Below are positions 1-13,900 of a stretch of DNA of 64,000 bases, piece by piece. Source of the DNA: Scolanthus callimorphus (Eukaryota > Cnidaria > Anthozoa > Actiniaria > Edwardsiidae); assembly GCA_033964015.1 (NCBI GenBank), contig CM066920.1, forward strand, positions 14,041,912 through 14,105,911, given 5' to 3'. The notes beneath the pieces are model-generated. The model worked only from the letters and a program-made list of their open reading frames with translations, was not told where the DNA came from and made no database searches. The number at the start of each line of letters is the position of its first letter. Position 1 is the stretch's first letter. A program made the translations under genes and the position numbers.

Positions 1-1905
1 TGTAAACAGGCCATTACGTACTTGTCAAACGTAGTGATCTCAAGCAGATTGCTCTCCTCCTGGGTGTTCAACACCAGTAGTGTTATACACGTCAAGTCGA
101 TCACCCCCATGGGCTCTTTGTCACCGCACTGTAATATAAAAGCGATAAAAAGGAACATTCCAGATCGAAGGTCGAATCAAGGGATTCAGTACTTACTTAA
201 GGTAGACAATGGGATATAATAATAATAACTTTATTGACATTTAAACAACGCAAAGCGTTCAACAGTCACTAAATTAATATAAATATTTCAATATAGATAT
301 TTGAAGTATAAGTTAAAAGTATAGGTATATAAATATTTATCTATTTATAGTATTTCGGTCCTAAGTGGCAGACTCAACGAGAGAATCAGAGCAAGTGAGT
401 TAAAGAAGTTACTCGTATCTCGAAGCACCGGAATATGAAGCTCGCTAGGGGGGATTCTAAATCTTCTGAGGTTAGTAGTCTTTTAAATTTGTCTGAGCAG
501 GACAGTTCCGTGAAGAAAGGGATAATTCCAAGCGCAGCGCCGAAAAGCTTTTTGCCATATTGCCATTGGGCAATTCCAGAAAATAAAGGTACCCACCCCA
601 CGGGCGGCATTTGGAAATTCCGATGGGATGGGAGGTTTAAGAACTCGGAATTCTGATTGCAAGGGGGGGTTTTCGAAGCTGGATTTCTGCCGGAATACTA
701 TATGCATGGGGGGGGGGGGGGGGGGGGGGGGTAAACCATTTTGGAAATTCTGGATGCATTGGGGGGTCAAAAACTAGTGCCGCCCGTGGGGAGGGTACCT
801 TTATTTTCTGGAATTGCCCATTATTACAATATATTAATGTATTAAAAGCGCAAATGGCTTGATTTTGTAGGTCTCTAACATTTCAGTACACCCTGGTGCG
901 TGGTACACTACTTAACCGTGGTCCCAAGGAATACACTAGTAGTAAGAGCAAGAAGTTGACAAAAATATTGAACCAAGGTCATTTGCATCGCATTGCAAAC
1001 TTATGTGGGACTGGTTTCAATATCTTGTGAAACAAACCATTTCAAATAACACCAAACTCTGAAAACGAGTTTTGAAGTTCTTACAAAACAATGGAAAATT
1101 GACAACAAATGTTTTCCTGTGTTTGTACTATTTGTTTCAATCTGAAAATTATTTTTACAGGCTTCAATTAATAATGGGAGTTTGTTTTTGGTGTTACTCC
1201 AGTTAATGAGTAACTCCATAGCTTTTAGAAAATGCAAACAGAATTTGGATATCGCTCGATCCCCAAATGGATTTCAAAACTATTAAAACATTTTCGTCAC
1301 GAAACTATTGTTCTTTTCTGGTGTTATATAAGAAGACATGCCGCCAAAAATCAGGAGACATTTCAGTTAATACGTTCCATTCAAGTGAAGGTCTTTCCCA
1401 AAGGTGCTGTACTAAAGTTAAAAGAGCATCAACGATAGAAAGCTTACCCCGCGGTAGTATTTGAGCTGTCTGTCCTTAAGTGTGAACCATCTCTTTTTCA
1501 TCTGAAATAAAAGTACCTATAGTTAATAAATCGTGCAACAATTCCCTCCATATGTCCCCTAATAGATAATTCCACCTAGATTTTGTATGTCGCGAAAGAG
1601 TTGTGCCGCGCTGCGATCGTGAACTTCGACGTGACACGTGACACGGTGAACCAAAACCTTAACCATGACATAAGCTCAGGGCAGACAATGTCCAGGTGCG
1701 GGTTGTTCAAAAGTGGATTAAATTTAAACCGGGTTTAGTTCTGAACAAAACCATCGAGTCACCATGGTAATTAATCCTGGATTAGTGTTAAACCACTTTC
1801 GAGCAACTGGACCCAGGATGTCAATATCAATTCCAGCTGACTTACCGCGCCTTCTTTACGGTACAGGTATCCCGACCTTTCAAACGTCTCGGATGGTGAC
1901 GTCAC
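1..1905 (-). CDS. ARAP: ARAP exons 24-26: third PH domain, cut by the window edge
   Basis: Exon 24 (1905-1846) ends with ERSGYLYRKEGA. Exon 25 (1501-1448) gives MKKRWFTLKDRQLKYYRG. Exon 26 (128 to the left edge) gives DKEPMGVIDLTCITLLV and continues with EESNLLEITTFDKYVMA. Together they form the first strands of a PH domain: GYLY, K.RWF.L, L.YY and EP.G.I.L. All three join in phase 0 with consensus splice sites. The downstream end of exon 26 may be at the TAC/GTAATG near position 18 or beyond the window. Confidence 0.9.
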
Positions 1906-4900
1906 CTAGAAATGACAATAAAGGAAGCTCAGTGCGAAAACAACGTCGGCTAGTTGCCATCTGTTTGAATTTAAAGGTGGCGCAACAACGCTTTCCGACT
2001 TCATTCGAATCACTGGGAACTCTAGACAATTGGTGGACACGGCTATACGTACTGTACAAAGGAAAACTCAGCCCTTAACGGAACTTAAGGGACACGGATA
2101 TTCCTATCCCCTGAACAAGATGGCACATCCTTGATAAAAATTGAAATAACTTATTTTCATTTTCTGCGAGCCTAATGAGACACGAGCGTCAAACAAGGTT
2201 GTTAGCAGACTAGGGAGGGGCGGGGCAAATTGACACTCTCCAATCCCCTGCATATGACAAGCTGCTCTGGTATTTTACAAGCGAAAACAAATTGTAAAAC
2301 GTTTATCACAAACTACGCCAGCAACGAGCCATTGAAGAAGTACGCTACGCTCATTAAAACTCAGCTAAATACTACCATAGCGACAGCGACTTTAAGGGTA
2401 CGTTTCTTTGGGAAAATCCGGATTCGGATTCCACGTAAAACGTGGTTGGATGCGGATTTTTTTGTCCCGCCAGTAAAACCATCTAAGCCAATCAGGTCCT
2501 TACCCTTAACGCCTCCAGTGCAGTCAACTGGCTTTTTTGTCGCGACGCAAAGCCAGGCGACTGCACTAGGCAAAGCAAAGAAAGAAATACTGGCAGAACC
2601 GAAAAAGAAAACACACACACACGTTTCTTTGGGAAAATCCGGATTCAGATTCGACGTGACATTTAATGGATTTTTGTAGAACGAAAGAAACGCTGAATCC
2701 GTAAAAGGATTTTTACCATGGTAACAGTCGCTGGATGACCCTCTCTCAAGCGAAGGACGCACGCGTGATGATAGTTAACCACTGACCCAAAGTATTCTTT
2801 TCGAATCCTTTCCCAAAGAAACGCAAGGATTCAGAATCCGTCGAATCCGGATTTGGATTGAATCTCCTGAATCCACGACGGCAGTGGATTCGTTGGATTC
2901 AGAATCCTTTTTGGATTTCTCAAAAGAAACGAAAAATCCGTTTTTGGATTCAAGAATCCGAATCCGGATTTTTCCAAAAGAAACGCACCCTTACAAAGCG
3001 ACGATTTTGAAATGCGAAACAACGAATTTATCTGTTGCGTTGCCAAAAATAATTGCTAACAGAAGGGATACTCAAACACTACCAAAAATAATTGTTCATC
3101 CTGAAGCATTTTGCATTGAATACGATTGGACATATGTAAAGCACTGAATTCATCACAGAAGTGAACAGAATGAAATAAAATATTCATTGGCCGTATTTTT
3201 CTCGCAGAATTTACTGCAAGGGAAAACCAAAACACGATTCTGGAAAGATAACACATTTCCTTGACGGATCTCTTTCCTTTTCTTTCAGAAATTTAAGCTA
3301 AAACCTAACGCTAGCCACGGCTATATAAAACCAATTTAGATACTTGAAACATCCAGTATTTTCCATAAGCCGGTATTTTTCGATTCCTCAAGATAGTCTA
3401 GACGGAAACTGCTCATAAATACATTCACGGAGCGTTCTACATATTATTGACGCTTTAAAGACATGGAGAATTCTCACCTCACGATAATGAGCAGGGAATT
3501 TTGTGATGAAAACGTCGAGTTCTGTCAAAGAATCGCACATAGTGAAACCATCTTTGAAGACGACAAACGCCCGCGAAGCTAGACGGCTCCAAACCCAGTT
3601 AGTAATTAAGATTCATTGTGAATGCAAATTCACGAGTTTATATTTTATCAAATATCGATGCGAAGTCGGCGAATCTTTCACGAAAGGTGATAAAATAATT
3701 AGCTACCGAGAGAAATTTTCCTACAAGCTGAACGTTTCGGTTTCTAGGAATGAGAATTATGCTGAATATTTTAACGGGGAAGCCTCTACAATGCGAAGCG
3801 AAACTTTGACACCAACTTTTGACAAACTACCTAACACATGCCGATCAAATTCCCATTTTTGTATTAAAAAATGAGTTGTGAGTCAATGAAATATGTCGAT
3901 AAGGCCCTTTGTTCATTGATGAATTTGTTTGAAGCTTTGTTTTGGCTAAGAGTGTACTTCAGCTAAGCGCTGAAGGGGGGATGAAGATTCATTAGAAATT
4001 GGTTTTTAATTAAAAAGCGAAAATAATGGGAAACCAGCGTTACTTACAATTGGGACACAAGTACAAATTCCTCTATGAATTCCTGTCATTGTTGGAATAT
4101 CAATTAGACGTAGATGGAAAAACTGTTAGCATTTTATCACATTTGACGTAGAAACTTTGTACCACAGATAAATTCGTGGAAAAACAACTTAAAATAAAAA
4201 GACGTTTACGATTCATTCAAAGCAAAAAAATACTCTATAACAATATCCTACGTGTTAGTCAGATTTACATTTAAAGGCAAGCAACTAAGTGAACTAGTTT
4301 TTCGCGGCGAGAAATCTCGTTTTATCTTTTTGAAAAGTCAACGAAAACAGACGTGAAAACCATTCTGCGGTGATTCTAACAGCTGACATTTCATTACATA
4401 ACGTAAACGCTATATGCTATGACATCTTAACAAAAGAGTAGTGAAATGCTGTTGTTAACAAACCTCTTATTATTTACTCCTTTCTCATTATTCTGCAAAC
4501 TCTACGCCAACTAACAAACCGCGGTTTGGTTTCCGTCGATCAAACGAGTGAACAGCTCTGGGAGATTTCAGGCAGGCTTTGAGAGGACTATAATAAGGGC
4601 TATAATAAGGACTAGCCTTTCAAACCAAATTGTTTTACCTTAAAATGCAAAACGAATCCAAGACTGTCTTACAAGGTTTGATGGACGGAAGCCAAAACGG
4701 CGGTCCGAAATATAAAGCGGGAGTTCGTAGAATAATAAAAATGGCAGAAAAGAACGGTTTTAATTCATGGGCTTCGGCATGCATTTTAAATGAGTACCAT
4801 AAAATGTGCCTTTAGTTGTTTTTGGGCATCTGCTTTCTTGACAATGGTTTCATTGTTCCTAGAACTCAAAGTTAAAATTACTATTTCCAGCCGAAATTTA

Positions 4901-7900
4901 AATGCGGAGCCCGTGATCCCAGCCTAACTACTCTTTGCAAAACCAAATTCTCAATATGCCCGCCTGTACATTACCTCTGGAAGAGATTCTTCTTCTTGTG
5001 GAGGGTAGGGCGGCTGATCTACTGCAAAATAATTTTCTTCAATGAATACTCGCTATAACACAAGGAACTTCTGTAGAAACCTGAATTTCCCACTAAAGCA
5101 CACGCATGGGAAGTATTCGGAATTCACAAGGATAGTCATGGGAAATCCGAACACTTCCCATTCTTTCTACCATGCGAAATTCAGCTTTTCACATGGATGG
5201 GTTTCTGCAGAAATTCCCTGTGTAACATATGTATCAGTAAAGATTAACTGAAACCACAATGTCATCTACGTTACGTGGAGACCGGAAGGGAGGCGAAAGG
5301 TCGAGAGGCCAAAATTAACATGGCGGAGAACGGTAGAGAAGGAGATGGACGGGTCAGGAGAGAGATGGAGATTGTGTGTTTCGGCATAAGGTAAGGTACA
5401 ATGTCATCTAGGTTGAAATATAAATCTTACCTGCATCCCCTCCATTTTGCCGCAACAATTCCTACAAAAAACAAGCAATCGTAAACATTCCAATAACATG
5501 AAACGCGCCCCTCTCGTTCAATGTGCTATCCAGCTAACAGCATCTATAATGTTATGTCGGCAGTAATGCACCTATCATAAATGTAGTTGAGATGTCTGTC
5601 CACAAGATTGCGGAGGAGGAGGGGGATGCAAAACAAGGCAGACAACGACGACGACGAAAATTAGCGTTGCACGGTAAAACCATGTACAATAAACCATGCA
5701 TCATAATGAAGTCGCTTTCTATTCGAATTACAAACCGAAGTACACACCAGAAACACTCTACTGACATTGTGTTTACTACATTAGAGGCACGAACGACTGC
5801 GTTTCACGCAAGAATTAAATCAGGCATGGGCGGATTTAGAGGGGGGAGGGTGCTCAGGGGGTATCGTGGGGTATCGGGGCCCCCTTTTTCGGTAGATTTT
5901 CCCATACGTTTAGTGTATTTGCTGGAGCAAGGTTACAACTTTGGCCTCCATTATTTTCACATCGCCCCCCAACCCCCCTCCCTCACACCCCCTTTCTGGA
6001 GATCCTGGATTCGCCGCTGACAGTGTACAAATGTTCACATACTGCTTGTAGTTCTTGTCCGGTATCCATTGCAAGTTCCAGAGCTGCGAAAAACAAAAAC
6101 AAATTGTGGTAAGAATACTGTGATAAGAATAAAAAAAGTAGTAGTAAAATATGTACTACTAATCGAAAGAACAACAGGATAAACACAACATACGTGTTCG
6201 GTTGTCCTCGCCGTCTGAAGGAACATACTTAACCTAAACACACAAAAAATAAATAATTGAACTCAGAACATATAAACACACGGCGGTTGCTCTGTCGACA
6301 TTTTCGATAAACATTTTCGGGAAAAAGACCAAAGTAGATGCAGCTTCTCCAGCAAGTCTGGAAGCCATGTCGCGGCAGAGAAACATGCATCGGCAGATAA
6401 GCCATGTTGCGGCAGAGAAGCCAGGTCAAGGAAGAGAAATCATGTCGCGGTAGACAAGTCATGTCGTAGGTCGAGGAAGAGAAGCCATGTCGTGGCAGAG
6501 AAGCCATGCCGCGGCAGAGAAGCCATGTCGTGGCATAGAAGCCATGCCACGGCAGAGAAGCCATGCCACGGCAGGGAAGCCATGTCGCAGCAAGTTAAAA
6601 AATGACGCAGCAAGTTTGCAGAGTGAGGTAATGCCTATATCAAACGTCCACCTTTTGCCGCGTCGAATCAAATGTAATTTGCAATAAGAAGACACTTGCT
6701 AGTGCTAAAGCAGAACATAACGGAATGTAAAGTTTGTTTTAATTGTTCTTTTTTCTTTGGTTGCAAAATGGAGAAAACCAATCCGCTAATTAGATTCGAC
6801 GCGGCAAAAGATCGACGTCTGAAACAGGGCGAAATGGAATCAATACACAACAACATTTAAAATAAACTTACGTCCACACGGTTGATAATAAGCTCTAGCG
6901 TCTTCAGCACGTTGTCAGTAACTACTGCTTCACGTAAACTCTGAAATGAGAAAAGGAAAAAGTCGTTGCAGAGCTTTAGCATCTTATATGGTAGCATGAT
7001 TACAGCTGTTTCAGGAAGCACTCGACCTAGTGCGTTAAAAATTTCGAGTGAAGGAATTTGTAACCTACCATGCCGAGCACGTCTGCGTCTCCATAGTCCC
7101 TGGAGATCTTGCTGTATTTCTTATACTTGTACTTTGCGTAAATGTACTCCCTCCTCTTTTCACTGGAAAAATGGAACAACGAAATGAATATTCTGAGTAA
7201 TAAGCCTACCAATGTACATCAACCGTCACAGCTTGACGTTCAGCTAAGGAAAATGATAAAACATTAAGGAGGCTGCCTACAATTTTTTCTGCTCTCCACC
7301 ACCAAACTTTGTTTGCCTGCTGTTCAGGCTCAAAACCTGTACCAGTCTGAACTTTCACATGGGTACCCTGGAGGGTTTGAACTTTATTGTAATGTGCATT
7401 TTGTTAAGATCGGAGTTGCTATAGCAACGTTATAACCACACCCTTGTTTATAATACGCAGCCATCAGACGCGTTGCGCGACCTAAACTTTTTAAAATGAC
7501 ACCCCTCACACTAATCCTGAGTCACAGCAAGTTTGGAGAGAATTCATTGGGCCGGTTTTATGTTATTCGAACGGACTTTTTCAGGCTCCAAATGGCAAAG
7601 CTATTTATGCCGCAAATATTTCCTTGAAAAGAATGGCTAATATCTGCGAAATTAAGAAATCCTTGCCGCCCGAATAATCTACAAACCCAAGGCAATGTAC
7701 CAGCCAAATTTTACTTCTTAGAATGCTTCCGATTTTGTTTGGCATGTGTTCAAGGAAACTGCAAATTTGAGAAATCATATTATAAATCTTCCGTTTGTTA
7801 TAAAACTTACACTTTTCGCCTCTGACGCAAATCTCATATGAAAAAGTATTTGATACTTCCGTAAATTATTCTTGAATATATACCAAAGATAAGCTCCAAG

Positions 7901-10900
7901 TCTTGAGTTCATTGAAGTATTTTAAGGCACCGAGAAAAAATGGTAAACTTCACTACTCTTTCGGTTTGCTCGAGCCGGTTTTTGTCATTGTACTTTGTTT
8001 TCACCTGTTGTAGCTTTCACGTGGTTTTCCCTGTAATCAGTGAAGCGAACTACATTCCAGCGTGTTGTAGTTTTCATGGCTCAACATTCATACTCTCAAA
8101 GCGAAGCGAATAACAATCCAACAACATTTATTATGAACGTTAACTTGATAATGCTGAGCTTTCTAACTCTTTGTCTTTAACCTCCCGCCACTGCCTGGCT
8201 GGCAACCACTCGCTCTCCAATTTATCAGTTCTTTTGTCTTCCTCTTTTTCGATTTTCTCGGAAAAAACATGATAGAAAATCATTCGCTTTGCCGCTTCCC
8301 TAGCAAGCGTGACGGCAAACTGCGCGGAGAAATCATTGAGCCATAGACGCAATGTTTGATTCCCATGCTGGAATGTAGCTGGCTGGGAAACCGACGTCAA
8401 ATCTACGACAGGTGAAAACAAAGTACAATGACAAAAACCGGCTCGAGCAAACCGAAAGAGTAGTGAAGTTTAGCATTTTTTCTCCGTGCCTTAAAATACT
8501 TCAATGAACTCAAGACTTGGAGCTTATCTTGGTATATATTCAAGAATAATTTAAGGAAGTATCAAAAACTTTTTCATATGAGATTTGCGTCAGAGGCGAA
8601 AAGTATAAGTTTTATAACAAACGGAAGATTTATTTTCTCAAATTTTGCAGTTTCCTTGAACACATGCCAAACAAAATCGGAAGCATTCTAAGAAGTGAAA
8701 TTTGGCTGGTACATTGCCTTGGGTTTGTAGATTATTCGGGTGGCAAGGATTTCTTAATTTCGCAGATATTAGCCATTATTTTTCAAGGAAATACTTTGCA
8801 GCATAATTAACTTTGACATTTTGGAGGCTGAAAAAGTCCGTTCGAGTAACATAAAATCGGCCCAATGAATTCTCTCCAAACTTGCTGTGATTAATGTTAG
8901 CTACTCAGGGATTAGTGCGAGGGGTGTCATTTGAAAAGTTTAGGTCGCGCAACGCGTCTGATGGCTGCTAATTATAAACAAGGGTGTGGTTATAACGTTG
9001 CTATAGCAACTCCGATCACAACAAAATGCACACTACAATAAAGTTCAAACCCTCCAGGGTAACCATGTGAAAGTTCAGACTGGTACAGGTTTTTGAGCCT
9101 GAACAGCAGGCATACAAAGATTGGGTGTTGAAGACAGAAAAAATTGTAGACAGCCTCCTTAAAGAGCCTGTGTCAGCCGCCATTTTGACAGAATAGCAAC
9201 ATACCAATTCGGAGAAAGCATCCATTTCCATCGGCTGATTTAGAGAATATAGAGCAATGTTCTCGATTGAATTTGGTAAATCAAATCTGAAACTTTGTTT
9301 TTAGATGTTGATTTAGAGATTTGTACACGTAATTCGTCTTCTAATATCGAACGAAAACAATAACAAAGGAGTGGCTGACACGGGCTCTTTAAAGGCCAAT
9401 AAACGAGATCGCGGCTTCGCGCCCCCAGTTGCATCAAGGGTAACAAGGGCAAGATGACGGAAACAATAGGCCTTTTGCAGCTCGTCTGTCACGTGGTTGT
9501 ATAGGAGAGCAAAAAAAAGTGAAACGTATCTGATCTGTAATCATTTTACCGGCTCATAAGGAACTTCTAATATGTAACGTTATCAGTAACATTTTTGGCG
9601 ATTTCGTAAACAAGTCAACTAAAAAGTTTGTTTGTCCTCCAGTCGTGCTCGGTTGATTTTCCCTTGGGAATCTAGGAATCATAGGCTCGTAGCGAAATAA
9701 CAAGCACATGACTGCTCAGCTTCAAATGGCCTATTCAGATTCGTACACAGGCAGCCCAAGACTGGACAAGATTTGAGTAACTGAACATTTGAGTGTTATA
9801 GAGAATGTTTGGAGATCGCTCGATCAACTATAAATTTGCTGTAATTACTAGTGAACTCCGCTTTCGGTCCTTTGTTGGCTTTCTTAGCATTACCGAGTGT
9901 AGTGGGCTGAGAGACGAGACCTCGGTTTATTGTCTCATCCAAAAGACGTGAAACACAGGTGAGAATAACGAATCACTTCAACCACGATGAGCACAAGGTT
10001 CAAAACAGGAGAGAAGAATCCCATCTGCCCCGACTGGGAATTGAACCCAGTGAACAGAAGTGAGAGGCAAGCGCTTTACACGCTGAGCCACCCATGCTTC
10101 ATGCATTACCGAATCATGCATCAACTTCCCTAAACTCAGTGTTTTGCTAGGCTCACAAAATGGCGGGCAAGCAGGGGAGGGGGAGGCCCTGGGATCGAGG
10201 TTGGTTAGGGTCAGCTGCCTACCAACTAAAATTTACCAATATTTAAAAATGTTCTGTACTTAAAAATGTTCACAGCCCCCCTATAGAGGAAAGTTCAAAA
10301 TCAGAGGGGATTGGGTGGTAACAGGCAGTGACCATTACCTCTCTGGCCCAAATTGGGTCCCTATCTGGGGCATGTGTTTTGACTTGCTCCCTTACCTGTC
10401 GGAATCCGGTGCTATGCGATCATCATCGGGCATCTTGTGTTCCAGTAAGCTGTTCGCTCTCCCGTTACCGATCGTCACCATAAGCTGAAATAAAATGACA
10501 ATAATTCGTGTAGTTAGTAATAATGTACTTAGAGGGGATTTATATCGGTGCAGATAGAGCGGATTTCACATGACTGTCAATTGCGATTGCTTTGCGTTCT
10601 CATTGGCTACTCGTTTTTCTCAGCCAATCAAATTCTTTAGTAAATACAATTGCGTAATTACTTAGTAATTGGTTCGGCTTGTGATTGGCTGAGAGAAAAG
10701 CCATTTAGGAGCAAGTCGAGATTTCTCTCGATTCTGATTGGCTAGTGATTGCTCAACTGCAATTGTTTTCACGACAGTCATGTGAAATCCGCTCTATGTT
10801 ACAACGTTGTGGCGGCTGGTTGTCTGGCTTGGGGGAGCGTGCGTTGTCATGGAATCGTTCGCCTGCACGTCTTACTGAGAAACGCAACCAATCAGATTCC

Positions 10901-13900
10901 ACTGATCGATTTTGGGTCAGTAATTACAACGTGTCAATTTGGGCAGTAATCTAAAGAAAATTGCCGCGACATCGTAAAGCCTGGTTCACACTAGCAACAT
11001 AACGGCATTAACAGCGTTATGTCAGAATGGCGATAGTGTGAACAGAAATGGTCACGATTGTTGACACAGCATGTCAACATTGATTTATTTCTACAGTATT
11101 GTGTGTTTATTGAGGTACTTTCGCTTTCGAAAGGGAGAATTTTGTCGCGTGACGTCATGCTTATGTCGTCATGTCGCTAGTGCGAACCAAGCTTAAGCGA
11201 TATCGTCATTACGAAGGTTACCTCTTTTAATGCATCATTCCATATCCTTTCATCCATCAATAAAGATCTTGGTTTAGAATAAGTTACTCCTAAATTCCTG
11301 TGAATTCCTGCAAAGCCGAAGAGGACTGTTAATTGTCAAATAGGAGTTGTACCGCGTAAGAACGTTAGAGATGCAAATGAAGCGAGCCTTTTGTTTCCAA
11401 TTGATTCTGGTCAACCGGAAATAAAAGGCTCGCTTCATTTGCATCTCTAAGGTTCCTACGCGGAACAACTCCATAGTGTCGATTAAAACCCAAACTCTGT
11501 AGAAGCGGATAGTCATTTCAGGAGCTCTAAGGCTTTTTTCAAACACATTTCACTTTCACTTGAACTTTTTCACTTATGTACGTTACAACTATTTTTACAA
11601 ACACACACTACCTGCAAATAGAAAGGCTAATCTAAGGCAGGTAATAATTCCAATTTCCATTGTTTCACGGTCGACTGATACGACAGATAAGACAGATAAG
11701 GCTATATGGAAACCAGGCTTAAGGTCGTATCAGTCGCTCCAGTCGTATCAGTCGACCGTGAAACAATGGGAATTATAATTTTTCTATTGTTTCAAGGTCG
11801 ACTGATACGACTGGGACGACTGATACGACCTTAAGCCTGGTTTCCATATAGCCTTATCTGTCTTATCGGTCCACCGTGAAACAATGGGAATGAGAATTTC
11901 TCTGTTGTTTCACGGTCGACTGATACGACTGGGACGACTGATGCGACCTTATGGAAACGTCAGAGTTTCTATTGAACTTTCGCAAAGTCTTTCGCCTTTC
12001 AGTCAATGAAATTGCGAACTAAATCAAAACGCGCCATTGCTCACGTCATAACTAAACGAAAGCCGAACTTACTTCGCCTCGGGATTCTACTAGACCCCCT
12101 CCTCTTGGAATTTCCAGGGCTCCCACTGGAAATTCCAGGGACCTCGATCCCCCCGGTGCAGAAAGAAATTGCAATCAGCCATTGCGCGGCAATAGCGCGG
12201 CGTTGGCACGACAGATAGAGCCGTTCTTCGCGCAAATGTTCTTAAGTTAGAACTGTTGTTAGAACGAGAGTCGAACTAAGTTTCAGGAATAATACAGTAC
12301 CTATACATCTTGCACATACACAGACGAGGTGATTCACTGATGCCCATACCGGATCTGAAAAGAAAGAAAAACTATTGTTGGATTGTTTACTAACGCGATA
12401 CACTTTCCAGCATGATTTTAATTGATTGGGATAGTAAGACCGGAAGGTTAGACCTGATTCACCGATCCCGCATTAATTGTTCTACTTTCCTAGTCTTTTA
12501 ATGTGGACCTTTTTGCTTTCCTTTAATACCTTTCTTTCCGCAGTCGGCACAAGTCTTGTTGCTGGTGTTCGACCATACATACTCAATCACCTGCCACAAA
12601 AAAATCAATTAATTCTGATAATGGACGACTTTAGCTATAAGCGCGCGATCTTTCTTATCTTTAGAAATAATGCCATTGGATTGTAACACAACTACCGAGA
12701 TGCACCGCGCGCATACAAAGCACTTGGTAAGGGAAACTCAACTACCGACATGAGAATTCTCGGGCCCGAGAACTTTGTTTTGCAATTTTTATGGATTTAT
12801 CAAAAAGATTTTCGATTTCTTTTCTACCCTGATTTTAATAGTCTATAACTCCCTTTTCGTAGTTATTCTATTCTATAGTACTTAAAGAACTACGTGAGTT
12901 TAAACCGAACTTTTCGGGCGCCCGAAATACTCGGGTGAAAAACAATGGAAAGTTTTCGGGAGCAACTGACCTCCCGTGACTTTTCGGGTGATTTTTCTTC
13001 GATTTGAGGGTTTCAATGAAATCAGAAAATTCTTTTTTGAGACGTAAACAGTATACATATTCACGGATAGGAAGTTCTAGACTACTTAAGCCATCAGGGT
13101 AGAAAAGAAAACGAAAAACTTGGGGATCAATCTATTAAAATTTCAAAACAAAGTTCTCGGGCCCGAGAATTCTCGGGCGTTTCGAGAAACGGGCGCCTGG
13201 TCATGCAACTGTCCGTATTCTCAGATTGCATGTGACGTCATGGCGGCCATGTTGGATGTCAGATCATGGCCGCCGCGCTTTTGTGATTATTTGTCCTGTA
13301 ACTAACCATGATAATATCTTTCCCGAGATTTCCAGGGAGATATTTTATACTTTCTGTAAGAGAAACAAAATCACTCCACTTACAGCGTGATCACTAAGTG
13401 CCATCTGAATTGCTGTCTCGATAGCAGAGATCCATGGGCTTGCCTCGAATTCGTTTTCTGCTTGAAAGCTAAATACAAAACAAACAACAACCGTTTGTAG
13501 AAGCTCATCTTTACAGCAGTGGCTAGTCAGGGGTTCCCATGTTTTCAGGCTTTCAAAATTCCAGGACTTTGAAGGATGTTTCAAAAAAATATTAATGACC
13601 TTTCGTAATGAAAAATGCGGATTTTCGTTGCATTACAAGAACAACAGAGTAACACATAGTAATTTGATTTTTTGGGAAGTAATTTGATCCCTAAGCACAA
13701 TTTGTGCCTTGATTTTTTAACCCTGTTCTTATTTAAAAATCTGATCCTTGATCTGCACCTGAAACAACTATTGATCCTTTTGATCCCTGAGCCCGCTCCT
13801 CGTAGCCCTCATCCCCGCCATATTTCGGGATTTTACCCCTTAGCCGATACACCATGTTATAATATAGCTACGATATAACGCGCTCTGATTGGTCCAAATC

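Noticed and set aside
5592..6020. 142-codon plus frame with an arginine-rich segment
   Set aside because: Its 3' third is the MITE at 5821-6020, it is opposite to ARAP inside its intron, and no homology is apparent.
6229..6695. Overlapping frames (66-111 codons) rich in Met/Pro/Arg
   Set aside because: They are produced by the 19-bp AAGCCATG minisatellite and appear on both strands.
10020..10105. Possible tRNA gene on the minus strand
   Set aside because: Box A and box B are present, but the acceptor and anticodon stems do not pair properly and a SINE body follows.
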